From Diploptera punctata (Eukaryota > Arthropoda > Insecta > Blattodea > Blaberidae), in the NCBI GenBank assembly GCA_030220185.1, contig JASPKZ010007297.1, forward strand, positions 1,024,001 to 1,088,000: a DNA stretch of 64,000 bases, given 5' to 3'. A program made the translations under genes and the position numbers. The notes under the pieces are model-generated. The model was not told the DNA's origin. It saw only the letters and a list, made by a program, of their open reading frames with translations, and did not search any database. Shown here piece by piece: positions 32,732-43,994 of this stretch. How positions within the stretch are numbered: the first letter of the stretch is position 1; each line of letters opens with the position of its first letter.

Positions 32732-33800
32732 TACTTACTTACTCACTGGCACTATCGAACCCATAAATTCATGCCCACACATACATAACCTCTACATACA
32801 TCCCTATCCTGAGCTAATGCTTTCCAATCATTCCCTATATAATCTACTTCCCTCAAATCATAGTTAATATTATTCTCCCACCTCATTCTTGGTCTACCAA
32901 CTGGGCATTTTCCCTCTGGTTTTCCTACAAGAAGTTTCCCTGCACGTCTTTCATTCCCCATACGCGCAACATGTCCTGCCCATCGCAGTCTATGAGACTA
33001 AACTGTTCTTATTATATCTGGCTTCCTATAAAGACCATGTAGTTCATTGTTATGTAGTCTTCTCCATTCACCTGTCTGTTCATCTCTCTTTGGTTCAAAA
33101 ATTTTCCTAAGAACTTTATTTTCAAAAACTCGTAATCTCATTTCCTCCCTTAAAGTAAGAGTCCATGTTTCGCACCCATATAATATAACTGGTAGAATAA
33201 TAGTTTTTTCCGTCAGGGGTCCTCATCTAGGGGATATGTGGATGGCGACCACAAGGTGCCCAAGCTATGCAAAACATTTCTTCCACTTACTTGTGTTTTG
33301 CACTCTTCTAACTTTACTATCTAAACTCTCTTGGTTAACTCTTGTTTTTTCAACCCCAATGTTATTAGGGCATCCGAGGGCTAGGGAATCTTTCCTTTCT
33401 TCCATTTCTTCTTTCCTTTATTTTCTTTTCTTCTCCACAAAAGCCTGACCAGAGGCTATAAGATGGCAGCCCCATCACTGGTCTTGCCTTCCTTTGGCCA
33501 GCAACCAATCGAAGGGACTATTTATATGCTTTCAAGTCTTATACGAGAATTTCCCAGAAGGATCATGCTGGAGGGAAAATTTTCTATAGGATCATAACAG
33601 GCCTTGGCCTAATACATGGAAGGAAGAAGAAGAAGATATATTTTCAGTTCAACATTTTTTTGAAAGGAGTTGGGACATCAAAAGTGTCTGCAATAGCATA
33701 ATATCACGCATTTCCAGAATTGAGTCTATATTTAATTTCTTTGTGCATCTCATTCCTATTTGTGATTATTGTTCCTAGATTCCAATTTGGAATTACATAC
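32732..33800 (-). pseudogene. LINE-G 3' half, interrupted
   Basis: Minus strand encodes MGNERRAGKLLVGKPEGKCP, GRPRMRWENN, DLREVDYIGNDWKALAQDRD. Upstream is the thumb region (33,640-33,790), where RT frames are broken. The 3' end abuts TTACTTACTCACTGGCACTA. It is interrupted at 33,207-33,638 by another element. Confidence 0.7.
33207..33638 (+). mobile_element. SINE-like element with a LINE-K 3' tail
   Basis: A ~430-bp insert inside LINE-G, starting TTCCGTCAGGGGTCCTC. Its last ~70 bp (GAGGGAAAATTTTCTATAGG, then GGCCTTGGCCTAATACATGG, then GAAGAAGAAGA) match the 3' end of LINE-K at 42,760-42,835. It has no ORF. A shared tail implies mobilisation by LINE-K. Confidence 0.6.
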
Positions 33801-34089
33801 TATACATAGGATACTTTTGAAACCGATATCATGAAGACATGCAACTTTATGAGGTGAGATGTTAAAGCATTTTCTCCAACTCATTCATTAATTAAAATAA
33901 TTTTCCAATGGTATTTATAAATGTTTTTACAATTATTAAATATTTATCTATGTACACAATTATTTCTTCAAATCTTTGACAAATCATTGTGTGCATGGGC
34001 AAACACTTAAAGAAATTTCTGGTAGATGGCACAGATATCTGTGAAATTGGAATGACCAACGTTTGAAAATATATTTTAAGAAACAGATG

Positions 34090-34320
34090 TTATTAAAATA
34101 TATTTTAAGAAATGGACGTTATTGAAATATATTTTAAGAAATGACATAAGAAGCAGTTCTCCTGAACGACATAACATCGGTCGAGATATTACTAAAAATT
34201 AAACCACCTAGGTTTTGAAAACTGGTTTAATTAGAAGACTGTAAGTAAGGAGAGTTATACAGAATTTTGATTTAAATCTTAAATTCAACCTCAAAGTGAT
34301 TTTTCCTATAAATGTTCAAC
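34090..34320 (+). repeat. PLE 3' end with decayed hammerhead
   Basis: GTCGAGATATTACTAAAAATT, then GGTTTTGAAAACTGG, match 58,310-58,375, but CUGANGA is lost. The terminus AACCTCAAAGTGATTTTTCC follows. Confidence 0.5.
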
Positions 34321-34359
34321 TAAGGCATGACTTGGATGGATGAAGGTCAGTTAAATTTT

Positions 34360-35165
34360 GCACAGAGGCCTTTTTATTCAGGCTTGTGATTCTTTTAAGA
34401 GCCTGAAAATCTTCAGATTCACGACCCACAACCTGGAGTGACTCCTGGAGGACTTTCCCTTGGATTTTTCCATCATAAAGAAAAGATTTCCACAAAGACT
34501 GGTTAAATCTCAAGATACAAGGAAAACGACTATGAGGTAGACCATGAAAAAGATGGATTAACCAAATGAAGAAAAGTTTACAAGAAAGAGGATACTACTG
34601 GGAAGAATCAACACTTTTGAAATTCATATTTTATTAATAATGAAGAAAAATCAAGTTTTGCCAAACATATACTAGAAACATGTCATCAATTTGAAAAAAT
34701 TGATAACTCTATGTCAATACTACACAAAGAGTACAATAACAACAGGATCAGCATCCTTGAAGACATAGAGATTCTAAAAGAAGCAAGGAATAAAGACTAC
34801 TCAACAAGAACATAACCGCGGACATAAATCCATTATACAACCTATATAACACCATCAGTTCCAGTTAAATGCAGAAGATGAAACATTGTTTTCGAAAGGC
34901 CTCCTTATTAAAATAACTTGAAATTTAATAATTTAGTTGAGGACGACTGACTTATCAGGTAAAAATTATATAGTTAACATCTAAAAAGACGGAAAGCGTG
35001 GGAAGATAGACCTGGTTGGAGACATATTTGGAATCAACCTTCCAAAAGGAGGACATGATAAGAGGAGGATGATGAAAAATTCATTGATCCCGGCTGGATT
35101 TGAACCCACGTTCCTTAGGACTAGACGCAAGAATCAAAACCACCAGAGCACCATGGCCAACAGTA
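34360..35165 (-). repeat. SINE-C copy split by a LINE fragment
   Basis: SINE-C parts at 34,360-34,490 and 35,075-35,165 flank a plus-strand LINE C-terminus (34,500-34,600 and 34,985-35,070: related to 24,010-24,300). That LINE piece is itself split by PLE sequence. Confidence 0.55.
34605..34975 (+). pseudogene. PLE relic of a distinct lineage (GIY-YIG C-terminus)
   Basis: Encodes SSFAKHILETCHQFEKIDNS, then ISILEDIEILKEARN. The SxFAxHxxExxH pattern is the C-terminal half of a PLE GIY-YIG domain. The 3' flank (34,870-34,960) has GCAGAAGATGAAACATTG, then GAAAGGCC, a decayed hammerhead like the 53,997 type. A close 3' flank is at 53,150-53,290. Confidence 0.6.
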
Positions 35166-35324
35166 ACAGCACTATATTGGGAACCCAGGGGGAAAATGAT
35201 GCAGATCAAATATCTCCAGTGGCAATGGATAATAATAAAAACAAACAATTCATTGAACACCAAACAACAGAAAATTGAACCTTACCAAAATTAACTTTAT
35301 TTAGGAATTAACTACCAAAAAGGA

Positions 35325-35522
35325 GAGATGTAATGAACTTTGAAATTCCCGGGAAAAGATTTGATTTCGAGGTTCTTCAGTCTACCAACAGAGGAAGCAA
35401 CAGGCAGCAATTCAAGGCGACACAACAGTTGTGAAAATACTGATGATGGAACCAAAGAAGAATCCGAAACTAGTCTACGAAGAAGAAGAATATGAGGTGA
35501 GGTGATACAATTTTAATAAACA
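35325..35522 (+). repeat. PLE C-terminus and 3' end with hammerhead
   Basis: Codons NFEIPGKRFDFEVLQST, then ACAACAGTTGTGAAAATAC, lead into a hammerhead and the terminus AATATGAGGTGAGGTG. Confidence 0.6.
35438..35477 (+). ncRNA. Hammerhead ribozyme motif
   Basis: Core CTGATGA, short helix II (GGA/TCC), GAA, helix III ACTAGT, cleavage base C. Helix I has only two pairs. Core bases are all intact. Confidence 0.55.
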
Positions 35523-35524
35523 AG

Positions 35525-35760
35525 TTTGGTCTGCATTCTTCTTACCTCATATAGTTGTCTCTTTATCAGACATATGTTTCAAAGCATGTTTGCCCCATCT
35601 TCGGTTGGTACAGACTCTGTCTAGACCAACTGGAGTCTGTACCAACTGAAGATGGAGCAAACGTGGTCTGAAACATATGTCTTAAAAAGAAACAACTATA
35701 TGAAGTAAGAAGAATACAGACCAAACTTATTTATTAAGTAAAACCTCATAATTATTAAGG
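35525..35760. mobile_element. Palindromic PLE-end unit
   Basis: CATTCTTCTTACCTCATATAG is mirrored by TATATGAAGTAAGAAGAAT; GGTACAGACTC/GAGTCTGTACC forms the centre. The right arm hammerhead at 35,644-35,683 has CTGAAGA, GAA, ACATATGT and C, but weak helices. The left arm has CCGAAGA. Confidence 0.65.
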
Positions 35761-35885
35761 TAGAATTTTTTATCACTTGTTCAATATGAGGTGAGTGATA
35801 AAAAATTCTACCTTAATGAATATACCTCATAGTGAGAATTCCTAAAATAAGTAAAACCTCATAATGTTACTTCCTACTAAATTTT
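35760..35885. mobile_element. Small palindromic PLE-end unit
   Basis: AAGGTAGAATTTTTTATCAC is mirrored by GTGATAAAAAATTCTACCTT. Terminus ATACCTCATAGTGAGAATTCC. Shorter relatives are at 51,896-51,969 and 52,970-53,125. Confidence 0.7.
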
Positions 35886-36051
35886 CTGACAAAATTTTAC
35901 TTAAATACCATACTATAACGTTCCAAACTGTCAAAGTTATTATACAAACAGGTGAAACTGTATTTCCATGGATAACATTTTAATTAGAACACATAATTTT
36001 GATTAATTTGCTTAGGGTTTGAGAAATTATATGACCACACATATCTATTAC

Positions 36052-36189
36052 CATCTTCCGAGATGGATGGTTTGAATGTGTCACAACCAACTGCTGTCAT
36101 TTCGTGTAAATTCCAAACACCGATCCCTTCAGCTGAACCAGCGGCCATTGCTGCTCCCAGCGCTGTTGTTTCGGTCATCAGTGGGCGAA
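36052..36189 (-). CDS. Gk: Glycerol kinase exon 4 of those visible
   Basis: 138 nt with acceptor TTTTCAG and donor G^GTAATA on the minus strand. Encodes RPLMTETTALGAAMAAGSAE, then GIGVWNLHEM and CDTFKPSISED. This matches the conserved glycerol kinase segment RPxxxETTALGAAxAAGxAxGxW in the C-terminal actin-like ATPase domain. The enzyme phosphorylates glycerol to sn-glycerol 3-phosphate with ATP. Phases (2 in, 1 out) match exons 46,260 and 31,638. No damage is seen in this exon. Confidence 0.93.
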
Positions 36190-36244
36190 CTGAAAATAAA
36201 TCAACACCAATATAACAACACTTAAGATCAACTACACTTTAAAA

Positions 36245-36600
36245 TTTAAAGGTAGTGACATCATGAGGTTTATTTTAATTAATAATTAAGCAAGAATTTA
36301 AAACCTCACCTCGTAATTATGGATTTCTCAAAGACATGTTTCATACTTCTACATATTATCTTCAGAGCTATCTAACTGTTAATTAGCAGGTGGCAATCCT
36401 ATAGACTGCTTCTTACTCCCCCTGTTGGCTGACCGATGAACTTCCAAATGAAATCTTTGGCTGAACTTTACAACCTGTAACTTTACTTTTTTTAATTCCT
36501 TCATAAACTCCTGTCAAATTTTATTCTTAGATTTTCATTTTTCAAATTATTTCCCACCATTTACAATGATTTTAATATTTTTTTCTAACGATAATTTCAG
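36245..36600 (-). repeat. PLE end, single arm
   Basis: Terminus ACATCATGAGGTTTATTTTA, then AAACCTCACCTCGTAATTATGG. On the minus strand at ~36,330-36,380: CTGAAGA, helix II ATAT/GTAT, GAA, ACATGT and C, but no helix I. Codons before it resemble the PLE C-terminus. Confidence 0.5.
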
Positions 36601-36659
36601 CCAACATAGAGTATGTACTAATTAACTGTAAAATACCTTTTTGGGATTCTTGGTTGTCT

Positions 36660-36702
36660 TCTCGACATTTCATCACCGTCTGTGGGAGACATCATCAGGA
36701 GA
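36660..36702 (-). ncRNA. Hammerhead ribozyme motif (minimal helix III)
   Basis: Helix I TCTC/GAGA, core CTGATGA, helix II TCTCC/GGTGA (one mismatch), GAA, very short helix III ATGT, cleavage base C. The mirrored copy at 37,563-37,605 has helix II TCACC/GGTGA and ACGT but ATGAAGA for the core. Confidence 0.65.
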
Positions 36703-36789
36703 TTTTGCTTTTGTAGATTTTTGTAGTAACTGCTAATTAGCTGTTAAAACAAAATCACACAAATAACAACTGATTAGCAGTTACTATAC

Positions 36790-37535
36790 AAATCTAACTA
36801 ACTCACTGGCACTATCGAACCCTTAGGTTCATGGCTGCAAGGACAAAAGCTCTCCATACACACCTATCCTGAGCTAATGTTTTCCAGTCATCCCCTGTAT
36901 AGTCTACTTCCCTCAAATCATAGTTAATGTTATTCTCCCACCTCATGCTTGGTCTACCAACTGAGCATTTTCTCTCTGGCTTTCCTACAAGAAGCTTCCA
37001 TCCACGTCTTTCATTCCCCATTTGCGCCACATGTCCTGTCCATCACAGTCTACGAGACTTAACTGTTCTTATTATATCTGGCTTCCTATAAAGACCATGT
37101 AGTTCACTGTTATGTAGTCTTCTCCATTCACCTGTCTGTTCATCTCTCTTTAGTCCAAAAATTTAGAATAATAGTTTTATATGTTTTCAGTTTAACGTTT
37201 TTTGAAAGGAGTTGGGACGTCAAGAGTCTCTGAAATGTATAATAGCACGCATTTCCAGAATTAAGCGTATGGTTAATTTCTTTGTGCATCTCATTCCTAT
37301 TTGTGATTATTGTTCCCAGGTATTTGAATTCAGCCACTTCCTCAAAATTTCCCTCATTTGCCATTAGCTGTCCATTTCCATTATATATTGTATTTCTATG
37401 TGTGACCATATATTAAGTTTTATTGATATTTACTTCCACTCTCAATTTCTTAGTGTTACTCAGTAGTGTGTGCATGTTGTCCTTTAGTATCTCTTTCCTA
37501 TCACCTAATAGTACTACATCATCAGCATTAAACTA
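36790..37535 (-). pseudogene. LINE-G 3' half
   Basis: Minus strand, thumb: GNFEEVAEFKYLGTIITNRN, then HTLNSGNACYYTFQRLLTSQ and LSKNVKLKTYKTIIL. After a deletion: ERRGWKLLVGKPERKCSVGR, RWENNINYDLREVDYTGDDW. 3' end TAACTCACTGGCACTATCG at 36,800. Confidence 0.75.
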
Positions 37536-37654
37536 ACCTACAAAAGCAAAATCTCCTGAAAATCTCATGAAGATGTCACCCACAGAAGGTGATGAAACGT
37601 CGAGAAGACAATACTACAAGACACAGCCAAGAATCCTGAAAAGGTATTTTAATA

Positions 37655-38095
37655 TACATATCAATAGCATTGAAAGTCTTAACAAATATGTACACATATA
37701 CTTCAGAATTTCCGAACTTACTATTTATTTTTGGGCGATGCATTCTTTCACATATTAGAATACTAAAATTGCTTTAGGTTAGCTTTTAGGTTCATTAAAT
37801 ATCGTGTATATGTTGGCTGCATCCCGTGATTCCATAGTGTAAACCACAGAGTACCAGAGAAGAAAGTTGACAAGTTTCGCATACATGCCACAAGCGGCGC
37901 TAGTGTAGAACAACTGACGATATCTAAATTTTTTCGATTTTTTCTGGTACTAATATGAAATTCAGCACCGTCTGGTGGTAAAATTATAAATTATAATTAT
38001 ATAATGCCATCTGGTGAATAATCATGGAATTGAACTTTTATAGGAATAAATAACATATTAATTAATCTTAAATTATATATAAATGGATTGCGCAC
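37655..38095. other. Unassigned DNA
   Basis: No feature was recognised. Confidence 0.3.
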
Positions 38096-38099
38096 AAAT

Positions 38100-39275
38100 G
38101 TGCAAAGGTGATAACACAGCTAACAATCACTAACACTAACTTGATCTTGCGTAATCACAAATTGTTTTTGTTCTTTGTGTACATGTTTCGATGTGATATC
38201 TTTCGCATTTCTGTTCACACACTTCACATAAGCATGACATCTTCGGGTCATGGAATGTTTTATCTCTACACATTAGGTGGTGGAATCCATGCACGCTTAG
38301 TCTTGTGATGACGTGTCACATCTGGAAATTTGCTTCTGTCCAGTTCCTGTCTATCATCGCTCTGGTGCTGAAGAATTCCGGCCATACTTCCCCTCTTTTC
38401 CTGCGTAGTCTTTGTAGCGCATGTTCATAGGGTTCTGTTGTTGGTAGTAGGTAGGCTGTTTTCAAGTCCTCGATAAGGAAAGTCTCCCTTGTCAGTAGGT
38501 ACACTAGATGGCTTCTTGTCGTTTTTGATACTCCTATTGCTCTTTTTATGTATTTAGCTTTCACTTTTTCCAGTGTGTTCAGATTAGCTTCTGTAAGATG
38601 TGGCCATATGATTTCCATCCCGTAAGTTATTATTGGGAGGATCTTTGCATTGAATAGTTTCATCGCTGATTCCAGGCTTAGAGCTTGTATATTGCTTATA
38701 TCATTTATTGCCATTATTGCTTGCATTGATCTTTCTGCTAAGTGTTTTGTGAAGCTTCTTCCACTGGGTTGTAAAATAATGCCTAGATATTTAAACTCCT
38801 TTACTATTTTGATGTTATCTTTGTCCAGTTTTATTTCTGTTGTGGCAGGGATCTTTCCTCCGTTTCTGAACACCATCATTTCTGTTTCTTTGTTTATATA
38901 GAATCTGTGGGTTTTACATCATTCTTCCATAGTTGTTATGGCGTGCTGAAGTTTACCTATATCCGTTGATCCGATTATGATGTCGTCTGCGTATGCATAT
39001 ACGAAAATTTCTTCTCCTAGTTCTTCTATTTTCCTTACCAGTTCTTCGGCTGCCATTATGAATAGCAGTGGGCTCAATGGGTCTCCTTGCAGTACCCCAT
39101 TTGTCTGCAGTATAGTTTTTGATTTTGAGAGACCATCTGATATAACTGTGCTATTTTCTTTCATTATTGATATAATGATTTGGGTCCACGCGTTCTCCTC
39201 TCCTATAATCTTTATGGAATTATTTGTACCCAGCCTCACAGACCTAAATATTTTCTTTAATTTCAACAGAAGGGA
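38100..39275 (-). pseudogene. LINE-R reverse transcriptase, diverged copy
   Basis: Minus strand: ILQTNGVLQGDPLSPLLFIM (with TNG where TRG is usual), VYAYADDIIIGS (catalytic YADD), then in a second frame EFKYLGIILQPSGRSFTKHL and IIWPHLTEANLNTLEKVKAKY. The end keeps a Cys/His cluster (CLCEVCEQKCERYHIE, ~38,165-38,260). One frameshift or stop lies near 38,900. No simple tail was noticed. Same clade as 15,624-16,739. Confidence 0.85.
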
Positions 39276-39279
39276 AGAA

Positions 39280-40085
39280 TGAAAATAAATAAAACATGTT
39301 AATTTATTTTCGTTTATTAAAATTTAAAAACGTGCATTATGAGCTCTTTTAATAAATATTTACAATTGACCTACCCCCTTATTCTCACATACATATTTTA
39401 TACAATATTTATTAAAGAACCTTAGCCATGTCGTACATCTGAAATCCATTATAAAGTCACATTTTTAAAATGTTTATTAGAAATGGCTTGTCACTAACAT
39501 CACTCTTCCTAACCTAACAGATCTTAGAATTTTATCACTTCTAGTAAGTTTATCGTTGAAGATAGATTCACATTAGAAACGTAAACAAGCTTGAATTTAC
39601 TTACAAATCAGAATAAAATAAAGTCTAAGTAATGATTTTAACTTTTAATAATATGTAATTTCTACAGTACCGTCTACATAGAATGAAAGGATAGCAGTTA
39701 AAAATTTAAATTTACAAAATGGCTAATTTCCCATAATCCCGAGTGAACACGCCGTGTGCCTTGCATTTGTTTTATTTAGTTACATATGCTGTTACTACGA
39801 AACAGCGCTACCATTGTAGTTCATCGTAAACGACCAAAATTTTTTAGATGTCACTGTACTCAGTTTTCCCTCTATTCGAAGTTTCTCTATGGTATAAACC
39901 ACTTCGGGTTTTTTGGCACATGTGCATGGTGTATGATTGGAACTTAGAAACATTTTTTGCGTCACATGTTGTAAAGTATTTCCAAATCTTTTTCTCCGAG
40001 AATTTCAAAATTCATTATTTTTCTTTTATTTGTAAATTTTCTTCCAAACTGTAAATTCCTCGGATTTATTTAACTGTTTCAATAA
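39280..40085. other. Unassigned DNA
   Basis: At 39,960-40,075, eroded PLE C-terminal codons may be present on the minus strand (FGRKFTNKRKIMNFEI-like). Otherwise nothing. Confidence 0.3.
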
Positions 40086-40089
40086 TTAG

Positions 40090-40310
40090 GCCTTTCATAA
40101 ATTAATTATGGGAAATAACATAATGAGGTCCAATTAATTAAATGAATCTATCTTACCTAATACTTTGGGTTTTTCAAGCACGGGAACTGCAGTCCTCAGG
40201 CAACATCGTGATGGGAGGGATACATTTTGAAAACTGCAGTTTCCATGCTTGAAAAACACGAAAGTAAGATTTGTCTCATTTTATTAATCCATTGAAGACA
40301 TGTTTAAAGT
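40090..40310. mobile_element. Palindromic PLE-end unit
   Basis: Left terminus TTATGGGAAATAACATAATGAGG. Arms TTTTTCAAGCACGGGAACTGCAG (left; shown in part) and AACTGCAGTTTCCATGCTTG (right) mirror each other. The hammerhead is eroded; only CTGCAG remains. Confidence 0.6.
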
Positions 40311-41880
40311 GCCAGGTAAGTTCACTGGAAACCCATTTAAATCTCCCCAGTGCTACTCTGGCTGCATTGGATTTTAAATCTGAATACCCAGACCATGCAT
40401 ACTGAGTTCTATCACAAATGGATTTCAGATAGTTTGTTTACCCCTGTTTTTTCTTTTAGCATTTTGTACTTTTATGAATCTGAAAGGAATGTGGCCTGCG
40501 TAAAACCCTCTTTTTTTGCAATATAAACCGTTATCTATTGTTAGTTTGAAGGCTATGAAAGTTGACTAATATTTAAAAAACTATCCTTTACTAATATTTC
40601 TCGGTCTTTATATTTAAAATAAACACAAATCGTATGTTCTAACAGGAACGGTAAAAAATTACAAACATATATAATACTGGATATTATAAACTAAACATAT
40701 AAAAGCATAGGCATATACATTATCAAATCGTAGAAAGTTCTTGCTATATATCTTCTCAATTATTGATAATGTAAAAAGCAATTTTTCTATAGCACTTTAC
40801 AAATCTCATCATTACTGGAAAACAAAGCCGCTACCTTTTCATGTCGATCTTCTCCTCCCATACCTTTATTGTATTCTAGAATACATTTAGCCTTTATGAT
40901 TTTTTTTCTTCTTCTTCTCCGTCTTTATTCTTCCATAGCTTCTTGCTGATGTCAGTCATGTCGGCATTTTCGTGTTTGGATGATAACAAATAAATGTCTT
41001 TCCTACATTTTCACTTCTATGCTAGAAGTCTCCGACTAGATTATGTAGTTAGTTTTCTTTTTTCTTCTTTTTTTTTCTTTCCAATTTGATGTTCACTAAA
41101 TCCATAGGAATATTTCTTCTGTTAGATTTTACTGTCCCTAATATGTCTCTCGTCTACTCAGCTCTAAAAATAAATTAGGAGAACACAATTATAATGTGTA
41201 ACTTTTCTCTACGAACGGGTTTGCTAATTCTAGGACTACACTGTCATTTGCTGTAAAACCTGAATTTTCATGTGCATCTTGTCCAGTGTTTATTTGAATC
41301 ATATCCTGAAGAGTACAATTTCTAATATGTTATTTCAAATCGCGCCGTTTTATTCCGTTTAGAGAGTTTGAACTGAACGTGCTTCTAAAAAAGGTTACAT
41401 TTACAACTATGATATTCGAAAAAAAAAAACATTGAAACAACACATATATAATTTACCGTAATAAATACCTAAAATATATTATTCTATAAATTATATCCAT
41501 AATAAACTATACAATATACTAGGACTATATATATGCTTTATATAAACCAGCAACAAATTTTACAGATGGCGAATAAATTTTTAATCAGTAAAGATAGAGC
41601 CAACTTCTTCTAGTGTCGGGTTTTAACACAATAACGAGTGTAGGTCGTGCTTGAGCTGTTTGGACTTTCTACCTGCTCAAGAGGGAGACTCGTTAAAAGT
41701 CTCCAATGGGTTAATTTAATCTTTGCTTTGATTCTTGTTTTTCTACTATGTATGTGCAGCTATTGGAGATTTATCTATTTCCCCATTTATAACATTTCTA
41801 AGGTGTAAAAGTAAATCCTCATAATGTTACTTCCTACTATATTTTCAAACGTGTTCTTTCAGTCTGCAGACTGATTAAGA
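40311..41880. other. Unassigned DNA
   Basis: AT-rich, without a recognised feature. 41,815-41,850 repeats the palindromic-unit terminus (AAATCCTCATAATGTTACTTC). Confidence 0.35.
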
Positions 41881-41916
41881 TATTAGTAAAAAATTCAGGA
41901 AATATACAACCATCCT

Positions 41917-42835
41917 TTGGCATATAATAAGTTTCAAAAAATTGTTAAACAAGATGGCAAATTATCTTCTTGGGAAAAGAGTAAACAGGGAAGTGGACTT
42001 CCACGGGTGCTTTTCATTATATATATGAATATATTAATAAACGAATGGAGGAAAACACAACGAGGATATATACCCATCAATAGGAACCTCAAACTCGATG
42101 CTATTCTTTTTGCAGACGATTTAGCTCTTCTGGCACTTTCCGAAAATGATTTGCAACGATCAATTTATAATTTACAAAAACTAGCTGCCAAATTTAATAT
42201 GGAAATATCAATTAACAAAACTAAAATTATGGCATTTCATGGGAAGGACCCCATACAAAGTAAAATCTGTCTCCAGAATAAAATTTTAGAGAGATCTAAT
42301 CAATTTAAATACCTTGGATATTATCTCTCTATCTGGGATGAAAAAGATATCCCTGAAAAAATTACAAGTTATAATAAAAGTTTAGGAATTATTAATCAAG
42401 TTATGAAACCATCCCTTGTACAAAAAAACACCAGATTACGTTTATATAACACTTTGGCTAGACCAGTGTTGACCTATGGTAGTGAAGCATGGACACTAAA
42501 AAGACAACATGAAAGCAGAATAACGGCTTGTGAAATGAGACTCATGCACAGAACAGCGGGTTACACCAGATGGGATCGGAAAAGGAACACCGATATCTTA
42601 AAAGAATTGAAGACTACGCCAATTTTGGAATATATTAAACAGTACCAACTAAATTGGAAACACCATCTTAAAAGAATGAGTTCAAATCGGATCCCCAAAG
42701 CTGTTTATAATTATATACCAAGAGGACGAAGATCACTGGGCCGTCCTATGAAACGCTAGAGGGAAAATTTTCTACAGGATCGTAACAGGCCTTGGCCTAA
42801 TACTTGGAAGGAAGAAGAAGAAGAAGAAGAAGAAA
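41917..42835 (+). pseudogene. LINE-K reverse transcriptase, C-terminal half, with 3' tail
   Basis: An unbroken frame (41,917-42,759). After a short non-homologous lead it encodes QGSGLPRVLFIIYMNILINE (palm, altered from the usual QGxxLSPxLFxIY), DAILFADDLALLA (catalytic FADD), NQFKYLGYYLSIW, MKPSLVQKNTRLRLYNTLAR, PVLTYGSEAWTL, and the end RIPKAVYNYIPRGRRSLGRP. Downstream: GGCCTTGGCCTAATACTTGG and a GAAGAAGAA tail to ~42,833. Endonuclease and fingers are missing. 3' ends of relatives sit at 27,860, 33,570, 46,081 and 54,261. The open frame implies a young insertion. Confidence 0.85.
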
Positions 42836-42839
42836 AAAT

Positions 42840-43440
42840 TTCAGCAAATTTAACATTAAATTAGCACAAAAAATGATTATAGCCTGAATAGATTAATTAA
42901 AAAAAAAAGATTAATGAAAGCAATAAATCAGGGATTTACCTAATTGATTGTAAAGATTGTGAAAAGTATATACTTAGGAAAAACAAAAAGGAACTTAGAT
43001 ACAAGATTGAAAGAATATCTTAGAAATGTTAAAAATGGGGAAACAAAAAAATCTGTAATTGCTGCACATGTATGGTCACAGAAATACAGAATCGAAACAA
43101 AGGCCAAATTATGTCATTGAGATGTATGAAAAAAAAAAAAAGGGCAAATTACTGAAACATAAATCTGAGGAACTCACAGTTTGGGAGAAAATCCACATCC
43201 AGAAAAAATGAAAATCATGAATTTTGAAATTCCCTGAGGAAAAGATTTAATTTGGAAGTTCACCAGTCGGCCAACAGAAAGAAGCAGAAAGCAACCTACA
43301 AGATTGTCAACTACCAATTCAGCAATTAGATAGAATTGAAAATGATACAAAGATGTATCGAATCTAGTCTTCAAGAAATCTACAATTATGAGGCAAGTCA
43401 TTAAAATTCTAACTTTAATTATTAATTAAAATAAACCACC
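42840..43440 (+). pseudogene. PLE relic: GIY-YIG with a small insertion
   Basis: Plus strand: GIYLIDCKDCEK-like codons, then LGKTKRNLDTRLKEYLRNVK, AAHVWSQKYRIETKAKL, LTVWEKIHIQKK, NFEIP. A 30-bp piece (43,112-43,141, TGTCATTGAGATGTATG plus A-run) is inserted between GGCCAAATTA and GGGCAAATTA, a near-perfect 10-bp duplication. The 3' end near 43,395 (ATTATGAGGCAAGTC) lacks a clear hammerhead. Confidence 0.65.
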
Positions 43441-43533
43441 TAGTGTCATTTCCTTTAAACAATAATATAAATTATTAATAATGAATGGAGAACATATTTT
43501 AATTGACTCACCTCATACATTTTCGAACTTCTT

Positions 43534-43576
43534 TGATACCGACGGTTTCAGACAATATCATGTCCTTCATCAGTCA
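43534..43576 (-). ncRNA. Hammerhead ribozyme, intact-looking (left arm)
   Basis: Helix I TGA/TCA, core CTGATGA, helix II GGACA/TGTCT, GAA, helix III ACCG-T-CGGT, cleavage base A. Identical to 45,105-45,147 in all paired positions. Confidence 0.75.
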
Positions 43577-43992
43577 TGGCTTCCATTGATGAAATTCCGT
43601 GATTGTTAATTTCTTTAGTGACATCACCTCTTGTGCTGCCATCTTTTGTTGGGATTATAAACTTTGTAATTAAATTTTTATCCACCGGAATATCGAAATT
43701 CATAGATCGATATTTATTCTTCTGAATGAATATCATTTCCCAAATTGTCAATTCCAACGGTTTATCCAACTGTTTTAAAAGTTTCGCTTCTTTTTCAATT
43801 TTATGATGTTCTAGTTAACTATGTGCAGCAATTGCTGATTTTTCAATTTCACAATTTTTAATATTTCTAAAATGTTCTTTAGTGCGTGTTTCTAAATTCC
43901 TTTTTGTTTTTCCTATGTATACTTTGCTACAATAATTACAATTAATTTGATAAATTCCAGATTTCTTACTGTCTGGGATGTTGATTTTTTTA
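43548..43992 (-). pseudogene. PLE-2 left arm GIY-YIG fragment
   Basis: Minus strand: NIPDSKKSGIYQINCNYCSK, then VYIGKTKRNLETRTKEHFRN, LLKQLDKPLELTIWEM, and NFDIPVDKNLITKFIIP, ending at DEGHDIV before the hammerhead. It differs from the right arm by about two residues in the last 73. It stops abruptly at 43,992, where the RT segment begins. Confidence 0.8.
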
Positions 43993-43994
43993 CA

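Larger units (their letters stand above)
32610..33890. mobile_element. Palindromic PLE-end unit split by a LINE-G
   Basis: Left terminus GGAAACACTATGAGGTATTTA (32,616) and right terminus TATGAGGTGAGATGTTAAAG (33,848). The closest intact relative is 60,130-60,488. LINE-G fills the centre. Confidence 0.65.
36630..37650. mobile_element. Palindromic PLE-end unit, other lineage, with LINE-G in its centre
   Basis: Edges AAAATACCTTTTTGGGATTC and GAATCCTGAAAAGGTATTTT mirror each other, as do GATTTTGCTTTTGTAG and CTACAAAAGCAAAATC. The inner stem is GTAACTGCTAATTAG. LINE-G is inserted at ~36,790-37,535. Confidence 0.7.

Noticed and set aside
40175..40260. A further hammerhead
   Set aside because: CTGCAG and a palindrome are present, but neither CUGANGA nor GAA can be placed properly.
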